Below, piece by piece: positions 1 through 9,245 of a stretch of 64,000 bases of DNA. Positions within the stretch are counted from its first letter, which is position 1. Each line of letters opens with the position of its first letter. The stretch comes from Solimonas sp. SE-A11 (GTDB taxonomy: Bacteria > Pseudomonadota > Gammaproteobacteria > Nevskiales > Nevskiaceae): NCBI RefSeq assembly GCF_030345715.1, contig NZ_JAUASX010000007.1:62001-126000 (forward strand), in the 5' to 3' direction. Under the pieces are notes generated by a model that was given only the letters and a program-made list of their open reading frames with translations, had not been told where the DNA came from and did no database searches. The position numbers and the translations under genes were made by a program.

Positions 1-2610
1 GCCGTCGGCCTTGGCCACCTGGATCTCGCGCAGCATCCAGCGGCCCGAGGCCTTGAAGCGGTAGCGCGCCGTGCGCACCTCGATGCCGTCGCGCGGGAAG
101 CGATCGCTGGACGGCCGCGCCGTGGCCGGCGTGCCGTCGGGGCAGACCATGCCGGACAGGTTGGCACCGTAGTTGGTGTTGCTGGTGCCGAGCTTTTCCG
201 GATCGTCGTCGCGGAAGAAGGAGCGGTCGATCCACTGGTCGGCATTGGCGTCGCGCTGGTACTGCACGTAATGCGGGCGGCCGCGGAAGCTGGAGCCGCC
301 CGGCTTGCGGAACAGGTAGACCACGCGCTGCGTGGCGGGGTCCAGCGGATCGGCCAGGCGGACCTGCTGCGCGCTGGCACCAGCAGGCACGTCGGCGGGC
401 CGGCTGCCCGCCGGCGCACTGCCACCGGCATCGGCGGCCATGAAGACCACCTCGTCGTCGTTGTCCAGGCCCGGCACCGGGTCCGGCCTCGGGCCGGCCA
501 GGCCTTCCTGGCGGCCGTCGTCAATGCCGTTGCGGTCGTAGTCGCGGCGGCAGATGCCGGCGGTCATGCCCCAGGACTCGTTGTCCCAGACATAGGACAG
601 TTCAGGATCGGTGCCGGAGTAGATCGAGAAGGTGCTGTTGCCGTTGGCCAGGAAGTACGGCATGCGCTCGTCCACCTGCACCGGGATCTCCACCCAGGCG
701 CCGTCGCGCCAGGCATAAGCCGCGATCTCGTCCACCGGCACGCCGGCCGCCGGTGCTACGCCGGGCAGCGGATACAGCAGTGTGCCGTTGTGCGCATTGC
801 GCACGCCGACACCGCCGACCACGGTATCGAGCACGTCGATCAGCGGATTGCACAGCAGGTCCGAGGGCTCGGGACACTGGCGCAGGTCGGCGCCCGAGGG
901 AAAGGGCTTGGCGATGCCGGTGGCGGCAGGCACGGACCAGCCCGGCAGGCTCATGCCGCTGACGACCACCGCCTCCACGTCGCGGTGGGCGGAAGTGGCA
1001 CGCGCGATGGTGCCTGGCAGGTCCTGGTCCAGGCCGATGAATTCCTCCAGGCTGCCGGAGGCCGCAAGCTGCGCGAGGCTTTCGGCGTAGCCGCTGAAGG
1101 CCTGCTGCATCGCCGCGGCGGCGGACTCGAAGTCGCCGGTGAGCAGAGAGGAGATCGCCGTACCCGCCTGCGCGAAGAAGTGCGCGACCGCGCCGAGCAC
1201 GCCGCCGCCGTAGCCTCCGGCGCAACTGCCATCCGCCAGGCAACCGGCGGGCGGCTCGGGGCCTTCCTCGTCGTCGTTGAGTATGCGGCCCGTGGCCAGG
1301 TTGTCGGCAATGCCGGCATTGGCCGGCGCCGACAGGATCATGCTGAAGGTCTCGTCGGGCTCCACCACGGTATCGCCACGCACCGGCACCAACACGCGCT
1401 GCGTGGTGCTGCCCGGCGGGAAGTACAGCACCGTGTCCACGGCGACATAGTCGCTGGCGGCACTGGCGCTGCCGTCGATGCTGCGAACGGCGACGCTGAC
1501 CTGCTGCAACGCCGCCCGCGACAGCGTGACGACGAACTCCATCTGGCGGAAGCCGGCATTGCCTTCGGCGATGGCGGCATCGTCGATGCGCAGCAGCGGC
1601 TGCGGATCCACCGCGGGGCGATCCTGCACGGTCACCGCCACCTCGTCCTCCGAGATCGCGCCGGCCGGATCACGCACCTGCAGGCGGAAGCGCAGCACCG
1701 TGTCCATGACCACCACCGGCGCGGTGAAATGCGCCGCCTCGGTGTCGGCATCCGCCAGCGTCACGGTGGGACCGCCGGTCTGCGTCCACCGATACGTCAG
1801 CGGCTGGCCCTCGGGATCGCTGCTGCCGGCACCGCTCAGCGTGGCCTGCCCGCCCTCGATGATCGCGAAGTCGGGGCCCGCATTGGCCTGCGGCGGGCGG
1901 TTGAGCGGCGCGGCGTCGTTGACCACCACGCGCAGCGTGTCGCTGCTGCTCAGGCCCTGGTCGTCGGTCACGGTGAGCTGGAACTCGTAGACCGCACCTT
2001 CGGCGCCTACTGCCGGTGCCGTGAAGCGCGCCTGCACCGAATCCGCCGCGTCGAGCACGAGAGCCGGCGTGCCGGAGGTCTGCGCCCATCGATATGCGGC
2101 GATGACGCCGTCGGGGTCGCTGCTGAGTCTGCCGTCGAGGATCACGCCGGCGCCCTCGGTGACGCTGAGGTCGGCACCGGCATTGGCTTGCGGCGCGCGG
2201 TTGCCAGGCGCTGCGGGGATATCACGCACGGTGATGATGACCTGGTCCCGCGCCAGCGCTCCGACCTCATCGGTCACGGTCAGCTCGAAGCGTAGCGCGG
2301 CATCGGCATCCACCAGCGGCGCGGTGAAGTGCGGCTGCGCGGTATCGGCGTCGGATAGCACCACGATCGGCTCGCCGCCGACCTGCACCCAGCGATGGCT
2401 GCGGATGCTGCCTTCGGCGTCCTGGCTGTCGCGGCCGTCGAGCTGCACCGCGGCGCCCTCGTCCACGGTGCGATCGGCTCCGGCATCGGCCAGCGGCGGT
2501 TCGTTGCTTGAATTCTTGGCGTCGTCCGTGCCGCCACCACCGAGACAGGCAGCCAGCCACAGCGACAGGGACAGCACCGCGATGCGCGGCACGAAAAGCA
2601 GCTTGTCCAT
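1..2610 (-). CDS. PKD/Calx-beta repeat lipoprotein, 3' end outside window
   Basis: This reading frame stays open from an ATG at 2610 to the window edge (870 codons, no stop reached), so the C-terminus is missing. The N-terminus is a lipoprotein signal with lipobox WLAAC (Cys22). Next come three PKD-like repeats at about residues 35-130, 135-228 and 235-325, each with an NxxPxANAG-type start, a DGxxSxDPDG-type core and an RWxQxxG strand. A Calx-beta domain follows at about 335-447 and ends in LNDDE. The remaining 420 residues match nothing I recognise. Such repeats build extracellular adhesion or scaffold modules, so a surface-exposed outer-membrane lipoprotein is likely. It lies downstream of two ceramidase-like lipoprotein genes on the same strand and shares a promoter element with them. 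Confidence 0.82.
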   Translation of the reverse strand, partial: MDKLLFVPRIAVLSLSLWLAACLGGGGTDDAKNSSNEPPLADAGADRTVDEGAAVQLDGRDSQDAEGSIRSHRWVQVGGEPIVVLSDADTAQPHFTAPLVDADAALRFELTVTDEVGALARDQVIITVRDIPAAPGNRAPQANAGADLSVTEGAGVILDGRLSSDPDGVIAAYRWAQTSGTPALVLDAADSVQARFTAPAVGAEGAVYEFQLTVTDDQGLSSSDTLRVVVNDAAPLNRPPQANAGPDFAIIEGGQATLSGAGSSDPEGQPLTYRWTQTGGPTVTLADADTEAAHFTAPVVVMDTVLRFRLQVRDPAGAISEDEVAVTVQDRPAVDPQPLLRIDDAAIAEGNAGFRQMEFVVTLSRAALQQVSVAVRSIDGSASAASDYVAVDTVLYFPPGSTTQRVLVPVRGDTVVEPDETFSMILSAPANAGIADNLATGRILNDDEEGPEPPAGCLADGSCAGGYGGGVLGAVAHFFAQAGTAISSLLTGDFESAAAAMQQAFSGYAESLAQLAASGSLEEFIGLDQDLPGTIARATSAHRDVEAVVVSGMSLPGWSVPAATGIAKPFPSGADLRQCPEPSDLLCNPLIDVLDTVVGGVGVRNAHNGTLLYPLPGVAPAAGVPVDEIAAYAWRDGAWVEIPVQVDERMPYFLANGNSTFSIYSGTDPELSYVWDNESWGMTAGICRRDYDRNGIDDGRQEGLAGPRPDPVPGLDNDDEVVFMAADAGGSAPAGSRPADVPAGASAQQVRLADPLDPATQRVVYLFRKPGGSSFRGRPHYVQYQRDANADQWIDRSFFRDDDPEKLGTSNTNYGANLSGMVCPDGTPATARPSSDRFPRDGIEVRTARYRFKASGRWMLREIQVAKADG

Positions 2611-2764
2611 CAGACCTCCCCACGGTGGCACAGGCACGGCGCGCGCCCGTTCCCTGGACCCGCGCCGGCTGCTCCCCGCTTCTCCCCCAACCGGGTGCCG
2701 GGTCGATGCCGGCACCGCGCGCCTGCCGGCCCGACCGGGCCGGCGCTGTAATTTGTGTTCGAGC

Positions 2765-2808
2765 GAGTCTAGGACTGCGGCTGCCGTCAGCCCGATAGTA
2801 AATTTCGA
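2765..2808 (-). promoter_or_regulatory. Promoter with conserved upstream element (site B)
   Basis: Read on the minus strand, this holds the core TTTACTAT (2795-2802), followed by a -10-like TAGACT (2766-2771). The same core and spacing, within one base, recur at 7728-7770. There is no good -35 hexamer, and the core sits where an activator overlapping -35 would bind. The leader to the lipoprotein start at 2610 is about 155 nt. Activator control is an inference. Confidence 0.45.
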
Positions 2809-2902
2809 CTTTTGTCAGCGACGCGCCGATGCAGATCGTGCCGCAGAAAAAACAGAACCTGCGGCGCGCCCCCCGACGCACCGCAGGCCTGCCCCGGCAC
2901 CG

Positions 2903-5782
2903 TCAGCGCAGTTCGTGCGTGCCGGTGTTGCCGTCCTGGTCGTACGCGCGGATGCGCGCACGGTCGCCGTCGCCCAGTTTCACGCTGACGCGGCAGGCCT
3001 TGCCCTGCGCATTGCAGGACGCGGCCAGGGTTTCGCTGGCGCCACCGGCGCGTATCACCTGCAGCTCCGCACGCTGGAACCAGCCATGCTGCGCCCAGGG
3101 GCGGAAGCTGCACTGGTCGCAGATGCGCGGATCGCCGTTGTCGGAGACGAAGGGGAAAGGGCTCCCTTCGTAGCTGCGCGGGTAGACGATGTCGGCCACG
3201 TCGAAGCCCACCGAGTCGGCACCGGCTGACGCATTGGCAAAGCCGATGCCGTCCCACACCGACACCGCGAAGGGCTCGGAGCAGAAGGCGTAGGGCACGG
3301 TAGCGAAGGACTGGCGCGACTTGCCCTCCACGCAGAAGCGGTAATTGCCGGGAGCCGTGCTGCCGAGGCGCGCGGGGAAGGCGGTGTAGGCTTCGTAGCT
3401 GGCGGTCCAGACCCACTCCTGCATGCCGGTGTAGGTGCGCAGTACGCCAGGCAGGCCCTCGGGGAACTCGACGCGCACCGGGATCTCGCCGCTCTGGTCG
3501 GCGTGCGGCAGCCACACGCCGGGCGCGGACTCGCGTTCCACGCGGACTCGCGGGTTGTCCACCGCGGTGGAGCCGCCACGCCACTGGAAGTGCGCGGCCT
3601 GGAAGCGCGTGATGCCTTGCGGCTGCTGCAGCGCCTCGGGCGTGCCCGAGTCATTCGGCAGGCCAGCGTTCCAAAGGTCATAGGCCGCGCCGCTGAGCGC
3701 GCCCACGGTGGTGGACACGATCTGCTGGCGCAGTTCGTCCACCGCCGCCAGTGGATCGAGCAGTTCGCCGGACAGCGCCGCGCCGCCCTGCATGCGGGCC
3801 GCCATGCGTACCAGGCGCGTGGCCATGTAGTCGGCGGTATGCGCGCCGTAGGACGTCAGGGCCTTGCGGTAGCTGTCGCGGTTCATGTACTCGCGGTAGC
3901 TCAGCGTGTAGCCGTTGTAGTCGCCGGCGTGGCCGATGCCAACGGCGAGCTTGTAGCCCGGGGCGTTGAGGTCCTGCACTTCCTCGCGCGTGAAGTTTCC
4001 CCAGATCTTCGTGATGTCGGTCGGCTCGCTGTTGGCGGCCAGGGCGTTCTGCGGCAGGTCCCAGCCGCGGGCATCGTTGTGCACCTGCGCACGCATGCGT
4101 GCGATGGCCTCGGGGGTGAAATTGTCTCCGGGGATGGTGGTGGCGTTCTCCGGATCATCCGGATCGAAATGGGTCTTCTGGATCGCGCAGGCCTGCGCGT
4201 AGGCCGGGTCGTCCTTGAACTCGGGGATCAGGCAGGCCCAGTCGAAGCCGGCGTAGATGTCACCGCGCGTGCGGTTGAGGCGCGACTCCAGATTGAGGAT
4301 CAGGTCGGACTGGGCCTCGCAGGCACAGGAGGCCAGCAGCACGTCACCCAGGCGGAAGGTCTGCAGCTTGAGCCGCAGGTTTTCCTCCACGACACCGATC
4401 GAGGGCGCATCGTAGTGGTCCGGCACCGGGATGTTCTCGGACTTGAGCAGGGCGTAGAGCTGGCCCGCACGGCCCAGGATCGGATCGGCGCCCGGAACCT
4501 GGATGCGCGTGCAGTCCGGCAGTCCGATCACCGGTACGCCGATGTCGCCGCCCACGGTGGGCTCGGTGCGGCAGTTGGACACGCTGGGATACGGATGTGA
4601 CAGCGGGCCCGGCACCCAGGCGGTGAGATGGTCCACCTCGAAGTCGCCGGACAGCGGCACGCGCGCCTGCGCCGTTCCGATCTGCTGCCAGGCCTTCTTG
4701 ATGTCGTCGGCCAGGAAGCGGGCGTTGCGCTCGGTCTGCACGTAGCCGGAATGCTGCCAGTCGCGGATCACGCCCTGTCCGGGCGGGCAGTCGTTGCGCT
4801 CCGGGACTTCAGCGTCACCCTTCCAGCGGCCGCAGACGCGAGCCTGGTCATCGAGCAGTTCCTCGGGGTCGCCGCTGTTCTCGGCGCTGCCGACATCACC
4901 CTGGCTGAACACCAGCGGCGCACCGATCTCGCGGTCGATGAAGCGTTCCAGCGGACCGAGGTAGTCGGCGCTGTGCAGGTCGTGCGGGTCCAGGCTCTCG
5001 GGGTGCTCGCCCCAGTTGACCCAGACCGCCAACGGCTTGGGCTGCGCCGGGTCGCTGAGGTCGTCGAAGCGCATCACCACCAGGCCGTGGTCGTTGAACT
5101 CGCGCGGGTAGCCGGCGGGCGTGCCGTCGTCGGCGGTGGCGGTGCGCACGACATTGCCCTTGTAGACGCGGTGGTGGATCTCGGTGGCGCCCATGCGCGC
5201 GGGCTTGAGATTGGCCGCGGCGGTCTCGATGGCACTGGCCATGGAGCGCGCCTGGTGCTCGAAGAAGCGGGCGTCGAACACATCCTGGAACACGAACAGG
5301 CCCACTGCCAGCGATGAGGCGTAGGCCGAGGTGTGGTCGTGGGTGACGTGGTACAGGATCTGGTCGTAGCCGATGCCGGAGTCGCCCTGGTCAAGCAACT
5401 GGCCGACGCGGCGCAGCAGCATGTCCTGCGCCAGGTAGTTGTCGGTCTTCAGCAGGGCGATGCGCTTGCCGTTGCTGCCCTCCACCACGATGGCGCGCGC
5501 CGTGGGGCGCGACTGCACGCCGTAGCTGGCGTGCTTGAGCTTGTGCGTCAGGAAGGGATCGAAGTCGCCGTTGATGATGCCGCCGAGCGTGTCGGTGGCG
5601 TACTCGCAGTACTGCCCGGCGCAGTAGCCGACGTCGGCCGTCATGTCGGCCACGCCAACGCCGGCCTTGATCTTCGAGACGCCAGCCGGCGGATTGCCGC
5701 CGGCCTCGCCGTCCACGGGATCGCTGCGGCCGGTGCAGGCGCACAGGGCCAGCGCCAGGGCCAGCAGCAGGGTGGCGCGCAT
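2903..5782 (-). CDS. Large ceramidase-like lipoprotein
   Basis: This 959-residue protein has a lipoprotein signal (LCAC, Cys16). Its N-terminal half resembles the neutral/alkaline ceramidase N-terminal family: an early GVGVADMT segment, a histidine-rich VTHDHTSAYA segment at the place of the family's THTHSGP motif, and later NWGEHPES and FSQGDVGS segments. Neutral ceramidases are zinc amidases that hydrolyse N-acyl sphingosines, but the substrate here is unknown. The C-terminal 300 residues (about 640-959) look beta-rich and are not assigned. The ATG at 5782 overlaps the TGA of the upstream paralogue, and an in-frame GTG lies one codon earlier, so the two genes are translationally coupled. 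At 959 residues it is longer than typical bacterial ceramidases (about 650). Confidence 0.72.
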   Translation of the reverse strand: MRATLLLALALALCACTGRSDPVDGEAGGNPPAGVSKIKAGVGVADMTADVGYCAGQYCEYATDTLGGIINGDFDPFLTHKLKHASYGVQSRPTARAIVVEGSNGKRIALLKTDNYLAQDMLLRRVGQLLDQGDSGIGYDQILYHVTHDHTSAYASSLAVGLFVFQDVFDARFFEHQARSMASAIETAAANLKPARMGATEIHHRVYKGNVVRTATADDGTPAGYPREFNDHGLVVMRFDDLSDPAQPKPLAVWVNWGEHPESLDPHDLHSADYLGPLERFIDREIGAPLVFSQGDVGSAENSGDPEELLDDQARVCGRWKGDAEVPERNDCPPGQGVIRDWQHSGYVQTERNARFLADDIKKAWQQIGTAQARVPLSGDFEVDHLTAWVPGPLSHPYPSVSNCRTEPTVGGDIGVPVIGLPDCTRIQVPGADPILGRAGQLYALLKSENIPVPDHYDAPSIGVVEENLRLKLQTFRLGDVLLASCACEAQSDLILNLESRLNRTRGDIYAGFDWACLIPEFKDDPAYAQACAIQKTHFDPDDPENATTIPGDNFTPEAIARMRAQVHNDARGWDLPQNALAANSEPTDITKIWGNFTREEVQDLNAPGYKLAVGIGHAGDYNGYTLSYREYMNRDSYRKALTSYGAHTADYMATRLVRMAARMQGGAALSGELLDPLAAVDELRQQIVSTTVGALSGAAYDLWNAGLPNDSGTPEALQQPQGITRFQAAHFQWRGGSTAVDNPRVRVERESAPGVWLPHADQSGEIPVRVEFPEGLPGVLRTYTGMQEWVWTASYEAYTAFPARLGSTAPGNYRFCVEGKSRQSFATVPYAFCSEPFAVSVWDGIGFANASAGADSVGFDVADIVYPRSYEGSPFPFVSDNGDPRICDQCSFRPWAQHGWFQRAELQVIRAGGASETLAASCNAQGKACRVSVKLGDGDRARIRAYDQDGNTGTHELR

Positions 5783-7596
5783 CACAGCGACTCGTCGTCG
5801 TTGAGCAGGCCGCAGATCGCCGGCGACAGGCTCAGCAGGCTGCAGAGGCTGGTGACCGGCAGCTTGGGGTCGATCAGCCCGCAGAAGGCCGCCGGGGCGC
5901 CGGCGTCCAAGCAGTTCTGCGCGAACTGCGTCTGCACGTACTCCAGCTGCAGGGCGATGTCGCTGATGATGCAGTCGCCGCTGCCCGGCGCAGTACAGGC
6001 GCGCAGGTTGGCGGGCAGGTACTCGATGGGGGACGCGTCGAACAGCGGCAGGTAGCCCTGCAGGCGCAGCAGCGGCGCCGTCAGCGGGCCCATCGACACG
6101 AATTCCTCGTAGCCGGTGAAGGGGATCAGGAAGCCGGTGTCGCCGGAGGCGTCGATATAGGAGAACTCTTCCTCGGGCAGGATGTAGCCGAAGGAATTCT
6201 GCGTGAGACCCAGCAGCATCACGCCGGAGCCGGGATTGGCGCCTTCAGCCAGGCCGCGGATGAACTGGCCAAAGGTGTTGGTGGCCTCGCCGGGGATGGT
6301 GGCCATTTCCAGTCCGCCGGCACCGCCCATGCTGATGCGCGTGACCAGGGTCTCTGCCGTCATCGGCACCTGGCCGATCTGGGTGGTGACGGTGCCGAGA
6401 ATCTCGTGCAGCACCGGGATGCTGGTGATCTCGCGCGGGGTGAAGTCGTAGTAGCGGTTGAAGGCGCCCAGCGGCGCGGCCACCGCGAACAGCGGGTTGG
6501 TGACCGGCAGGATGACGTTGGCGTTGCGCAGCGCCAGCTGCGGCGCCAGCGCGCGGCGCGGCTGGCGCAGGGCGAAGGCGGCAAGATCATGGCCGCGGCA
6601 GCGCACGCTCTCGTAGGGGTCCGGCTCGGTGAAGGCGCACTGGCCACCGCGCGGCGAGGCATCGGCGATCGGGCCGTTGTAGTAGAGGCCGACGCCGCCG
6701 AGCCGCTCCAGCTCCTTCATGGCGCCGTATACGTAGTCGGCATGCGGGACGCGCGGGTCCTCGTCGATGCTGGTGGGGTGCGCGGCGTACTGCAGGATCT
6801 GCAGGATCGGCCGGCGACTGCGCGAATCCTCGAAGCGCAGCAGGCTGACCGCCGGATCGGCGTCGTCGGCCGGGTTCACCTGCGGACGCCGGTAGTTGTT
6901 GAAGTCGGAGTTGATGCCCTGGCCGAGGCTGGCGTTGGCGCGGGCGCGGCCGGCGATGGCGGCGCGCGTGGCCTGGGCAGCGCCGGCGTAGAGCACATCG
7001 GTGATCCACTGCTGGGGAACGCCGCCCCAGAGGCCCTGCAGGTCGGCGCCGGCATGGGTGTGGGTCTGGCCGAAGACGACGTGATCGGCCGCGATGCACC
7101 ACTCCAGGGCACAGCTGGCCTCGACCACGGCGGCGCGCAGGCCGTCCTGGATCAGGTTGCCGGCCCCGATGGCGTCAAGCGTGACGAAGGCGACGCGGGT
7201 CTCGCCCTGCTCCACCACGGCCAGGCGCAGCCAGGTGTGCTCGTCCTCGCGGTAGCGGTCGCTGTGGTGCACCCGCTCCTGGGCCGGCTGGGTCAGGCTG
7301 GGGCCGAGCTGGGCGAAGGGGTTGGGCAGGTTCTGGATCGGGTTGATGCCGTAGCCGCCCAGGTTGAACTGCTGCAGCTTGGTGCCCAGGAACAGGCGCG
7401 ATTCCTCGACGCCGTCGATCTGCTCCTGGGTGGGGCTGACGATGGCCTTGGCCGCCCCCACGCACCAGTCGCCCGCCTCGCAGGGCGTACCCGCCCCCCC
7501 GGGGCCGGCGGCGCCGTCTCCCTCCACCGGCACGCTGTTGTGGCAGCCAGCGAGCATCGCCAGCGACAGGGTGGCCCCTATCCGGAACATCCGCAT
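5782..7596 (-). CDS. Ceramidase-like lipoprotein
   Basis: This 604-residue protein is the first gene of the coupled lipoprotein pair. The ATG at 7596 is chosen because GGGGGAG lies seven bases upstream; a TTG at 7602 is in frame. The lipoprotein signal ends in LAGC (Cys18 from this start). The family signature is clearer here than in its neighbour: GQTHTHAGADLQG for the zinc-binding THTHSGP segment, plus a later QYAAHPTS segment and YYNGPIADASPRGG. These support membership in the neutral ceramidase N-terminal superfamily. Enzymatic activity and substrate are unproven. An envelope-anchored amidase acting on lipids from outside is a reasonable inference. Confidence 0.72.
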   Translation of the reverse strand: MRMFRIGATLSLAMLAGCHNSVPVEGDGAAGPGGAGTPCEAGDWCVGAAKAIVSPTQEQIDGVEESRLFLGTKLQQFNLGGYGINPIQNLPNPFAQLGPSLTQPAQERVHHSDRYREDEHTWLRLAVVEQGETRVAFVTLDAIGAGNLIQDGLRAAVVEASCALEWCIAADHVVFGQTHTHAGADLQGLWGGVPQQWITDVLYAGAAQATRAAIAGRARANASLGQGINSDFNNYRRPQVNPADDADPAVSLLRFEDSRSRRPILQILQYAAHPTSIDEDPRVPHADYVYGAMKELERLGGVGLYYNGPIADASPRGGQCAFTEPDPYESVRCRGHDLAAFALRQPRRALAPQLALRNANVILPVTNPLFAVAAPLGAFNRYYDFTPREITSIPVLHEILGTVTTQIGQVPMTAETLVTRISMGGAGGLEMATIPGEATNTFGQFIRGLAEGANPGSGVMLLGLTQNSFGYILPEEEFSYIDASGDTGFLIPFTGYEEFVSMGPLTAPLLRLQGYLPLFDASPIEYLPANLRACTAPGSGDCIISDIALQLEYVQTQFAQNCLDAGAPAAFCGLIDPKLPVTSLCSLLSLSPAICGLLNDDESL

Positions 7597-7727
7597 CTGC
7601 AATCTCCCCCAGCACGGGGGTACGCCGCGGATGACCGCCGGTCGCCCCCTCTGGACTCGTTATGACGACGGCCTGGGGCCGCCCGTGCCCACGCCCGCCG
7701 GGCGCAGAATTCTGTTTTGTTACAAGG

Positions 7728-7770
7728 GAGTCTAGGTCGCCACCGGGACCGGCTACATAGTAAATTCGAC
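7728..7770 (-). promoter_or_regulatory. Promoter with conserved upstream element (site A)
   Basis: On the minus strand GTCGAATTTACTAT is followed by CCTAGACTC; TAGACT (7729-7734) is a plausible -10. It matches site B at 2765-2808 in both blocks, while the DNA between the blocks is unlike. The leader to the ceramidase-like start at 7596 is about 130 nt. The repeated, spaced blocks suggest one regulator for both transcription units. Confidence 0.45.
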
Positions 7771-7831
7771 CTTGAAGGCGAGCGGCCATTCGGCGCCTGG
7801 GTTCTTGCGGCGGTGCAACAAGAGGATTAAC

Positions 7832-7873
7832 GTGCGCGCCCTTGAAGGCATGATGGGACAGGCCCTGTCGTGA
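7832..7873 (+). CDS. Possible 13-codon leader peptide before trkA
   Basis: A GTG start with AGAGGA eight bases upstream opens a 13-residue frame ([13 protein letters not shown]) whose TGA overlaps the trkA GTG start (GTGA). The overlap and the ribosome site suggest translational coupling, since trkA itself has only a weak Shine-Dalgarno. It may be fortuitous. Confidence 0.25.
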   Translation: MRALEGMMGQALS

Positions 7874-9243
7874 AGATCATCATCCTTGGCGCGGGGCAGG
7901 TCGGCACGACATTGGCCGAGAACCTCGCGAGCGAGCAGAACGACATCACCGTCGTCGACCAGAGCGTGGCCTCCCTGGAGGACCTGCAGGAGCGGCTCGA
8001 CATCCGCACGGTGGAAGGCAACGCGGCGCACCCCGACGTGCTGCGCCGTGCCGGCACCGACGACGCCGACATGCTGATCGCGGTCACCGACAGCGACGAG
8101 ACCAACATGCTCGCCTGCCAGATCGCCTATACCCTGTTCCAGACGCCGACCAAGATCGCCCGGGTCCGCGCCACCGAATACCTCAAGGAACCCAGGCTGT
8201 TCGGCCCCGGCGCGCTGCCGGTGGACATGCACATCTCGCCCGAGCAGCTGGTCACCGACTACATCCGCCGCCTGATCGAATACCCGGGCGCGCTGCAGGT
8301 GGTGGACTTCGCCGACGGCAAGGTGCGGCTGGTGGGCGTCAAGGCGCACTTCGGCGGCCCGCTGGTGTCGCGCCAGCTCAAGGAGCTGCCTCAGCACCTG
8401 CCCGGGGTGGACGCCCGTGTCGCCGCGATCTACCGCCGCGGCCGCCCGATGATCCCCGAGGGCGATACCGTGATCGAGTCGGACGACGAGGTGTTCTTCG
8501 TCGCCGCGCGCGACCACATCCCCAAGATCATCGCGGAGCTGCGCCGCCAGGACAAACCGGTCAAGCGCATCATGCTGGCTGGCGGCGGCAACATTGGCCT
8601 GCGCCTGGCGCGCGGGCTGGAGGACAAAATCCAGGTCAAGCTGATCGAGCGCTCGCGCGACCGCGCGCGGCATCTCTCGGGCCAGCTGAACCACGCCATC
8701 GTGCTCTGCGGCGATGCCGCCAACGAGGCGCTACTGCGCGAGGAGAACATCGAGGACATCGACGTGTTCTGCGCGGTAACCAACGACGACGAGGCCAACA
8801 TCCTCTCGGCGATGCTGGCCAAGCGCCTGGGCGCGCGCAAGGCGCTGTGCCTGATCAACCGCGTGTCCTACGTGGACCTGGTGGAAGGCAGCTCGATCGA
8901 CATCGCGATCTCGCCGCAGCAGTCCACCGTCTCCGCCCTGCTGGCGCACGTGCGCCGCGGCGACGTGGTCAAGGTACACGCGCTGCGCCGCGGCGCCGCC
9001 GAGGCGATCGAGGCCGTGGCCCACGGCGACCGCCACAACTCCAAGGTGGTGGGCCGCCGGCTCGACGAGATCAAGCTGCCGCCGGGCACCACCATCGGCG
9101 CCATCGTGCGCGGCGACGAGGTGATCATCGCCCACCATGACACGGTGATCGAGGCGGAGGACCACGTGATCCTGTTCATCGTGGACAAGAAGCACGCCCG
9201 CGAGGTCGAGAAACTGTTCCAGCTGGGACTGCGCTTCCTCTGA
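7870..9243 (+). CDS. trkA: Trk potassium uptake regulator TrkA
   Basis: TrkA is the cytoplasmic NAD(H)/ATP-binding gating subunit that docks on the TrkH channel and controls potassium uptake. The 457-residue length matches the family. The duplicated RCK architecture is visible: a Rossmann start GAGQVG at residues 7-12 and a second one, GGGNIG, near 237, each followed by a C-terminal subdomain (a TrkA_C-like segment with [15 protein letters not shown] near 195). The start is GTG. trkH begins two bases after the stop, so both are made from one transcript. Identification is very secure. Confidence 0.97.
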   Translation: MKIIILGAGQVGTTLAENLASEQNDITVVDQSVASLEDLQERLDIRTVEGNAAHPDVLRRAGTDDADMLIAVTDSDETNMLACQIAYTLFQTPTKIARVRATEYLKEPRLFGPGALPVDMHISPEQLVTDYIRRLIEYPGALQVVDFADGKVRLVGVKAHFGGPLVSRQLKELPQHLPGVDARVAAIYRRGRPMIPEGDTVIESDDEVFFVAARDHIPKIIAELRRQDKPVKRIMLAGGGNIGLRLARGLEDKIQVKLIERSRDRARHLSGQLNHAIVLCGDAANEALLREENIEDIDVFCAVTNDDEANILSAMLAKRLGARKALCLINRVSYVDLVEGSSIDIAISPQQSTVSALLAHVRRGDVVKVHALRRGAAEAIEAVAHGDRHNSKVVGRRLDEIKLPPGTTIGAIVRGDEVIIAHHDTVIEAEDHVILFIVDKKHAREVEKLFQLGLRFL

Positions 9244-9245
9244 CC

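Noticed and set aside
271-2295. 674-codon plus-strand open frame
   Set aside because: Antisense of the lipoprotein gene. It shares codon boundaries with the minus-strand frame, has an Ala/Arg/His/Gly-rich unnatural composition and no domain, while the minus-strand frame gives PKD repeats, Calx-beta and a lipobox.
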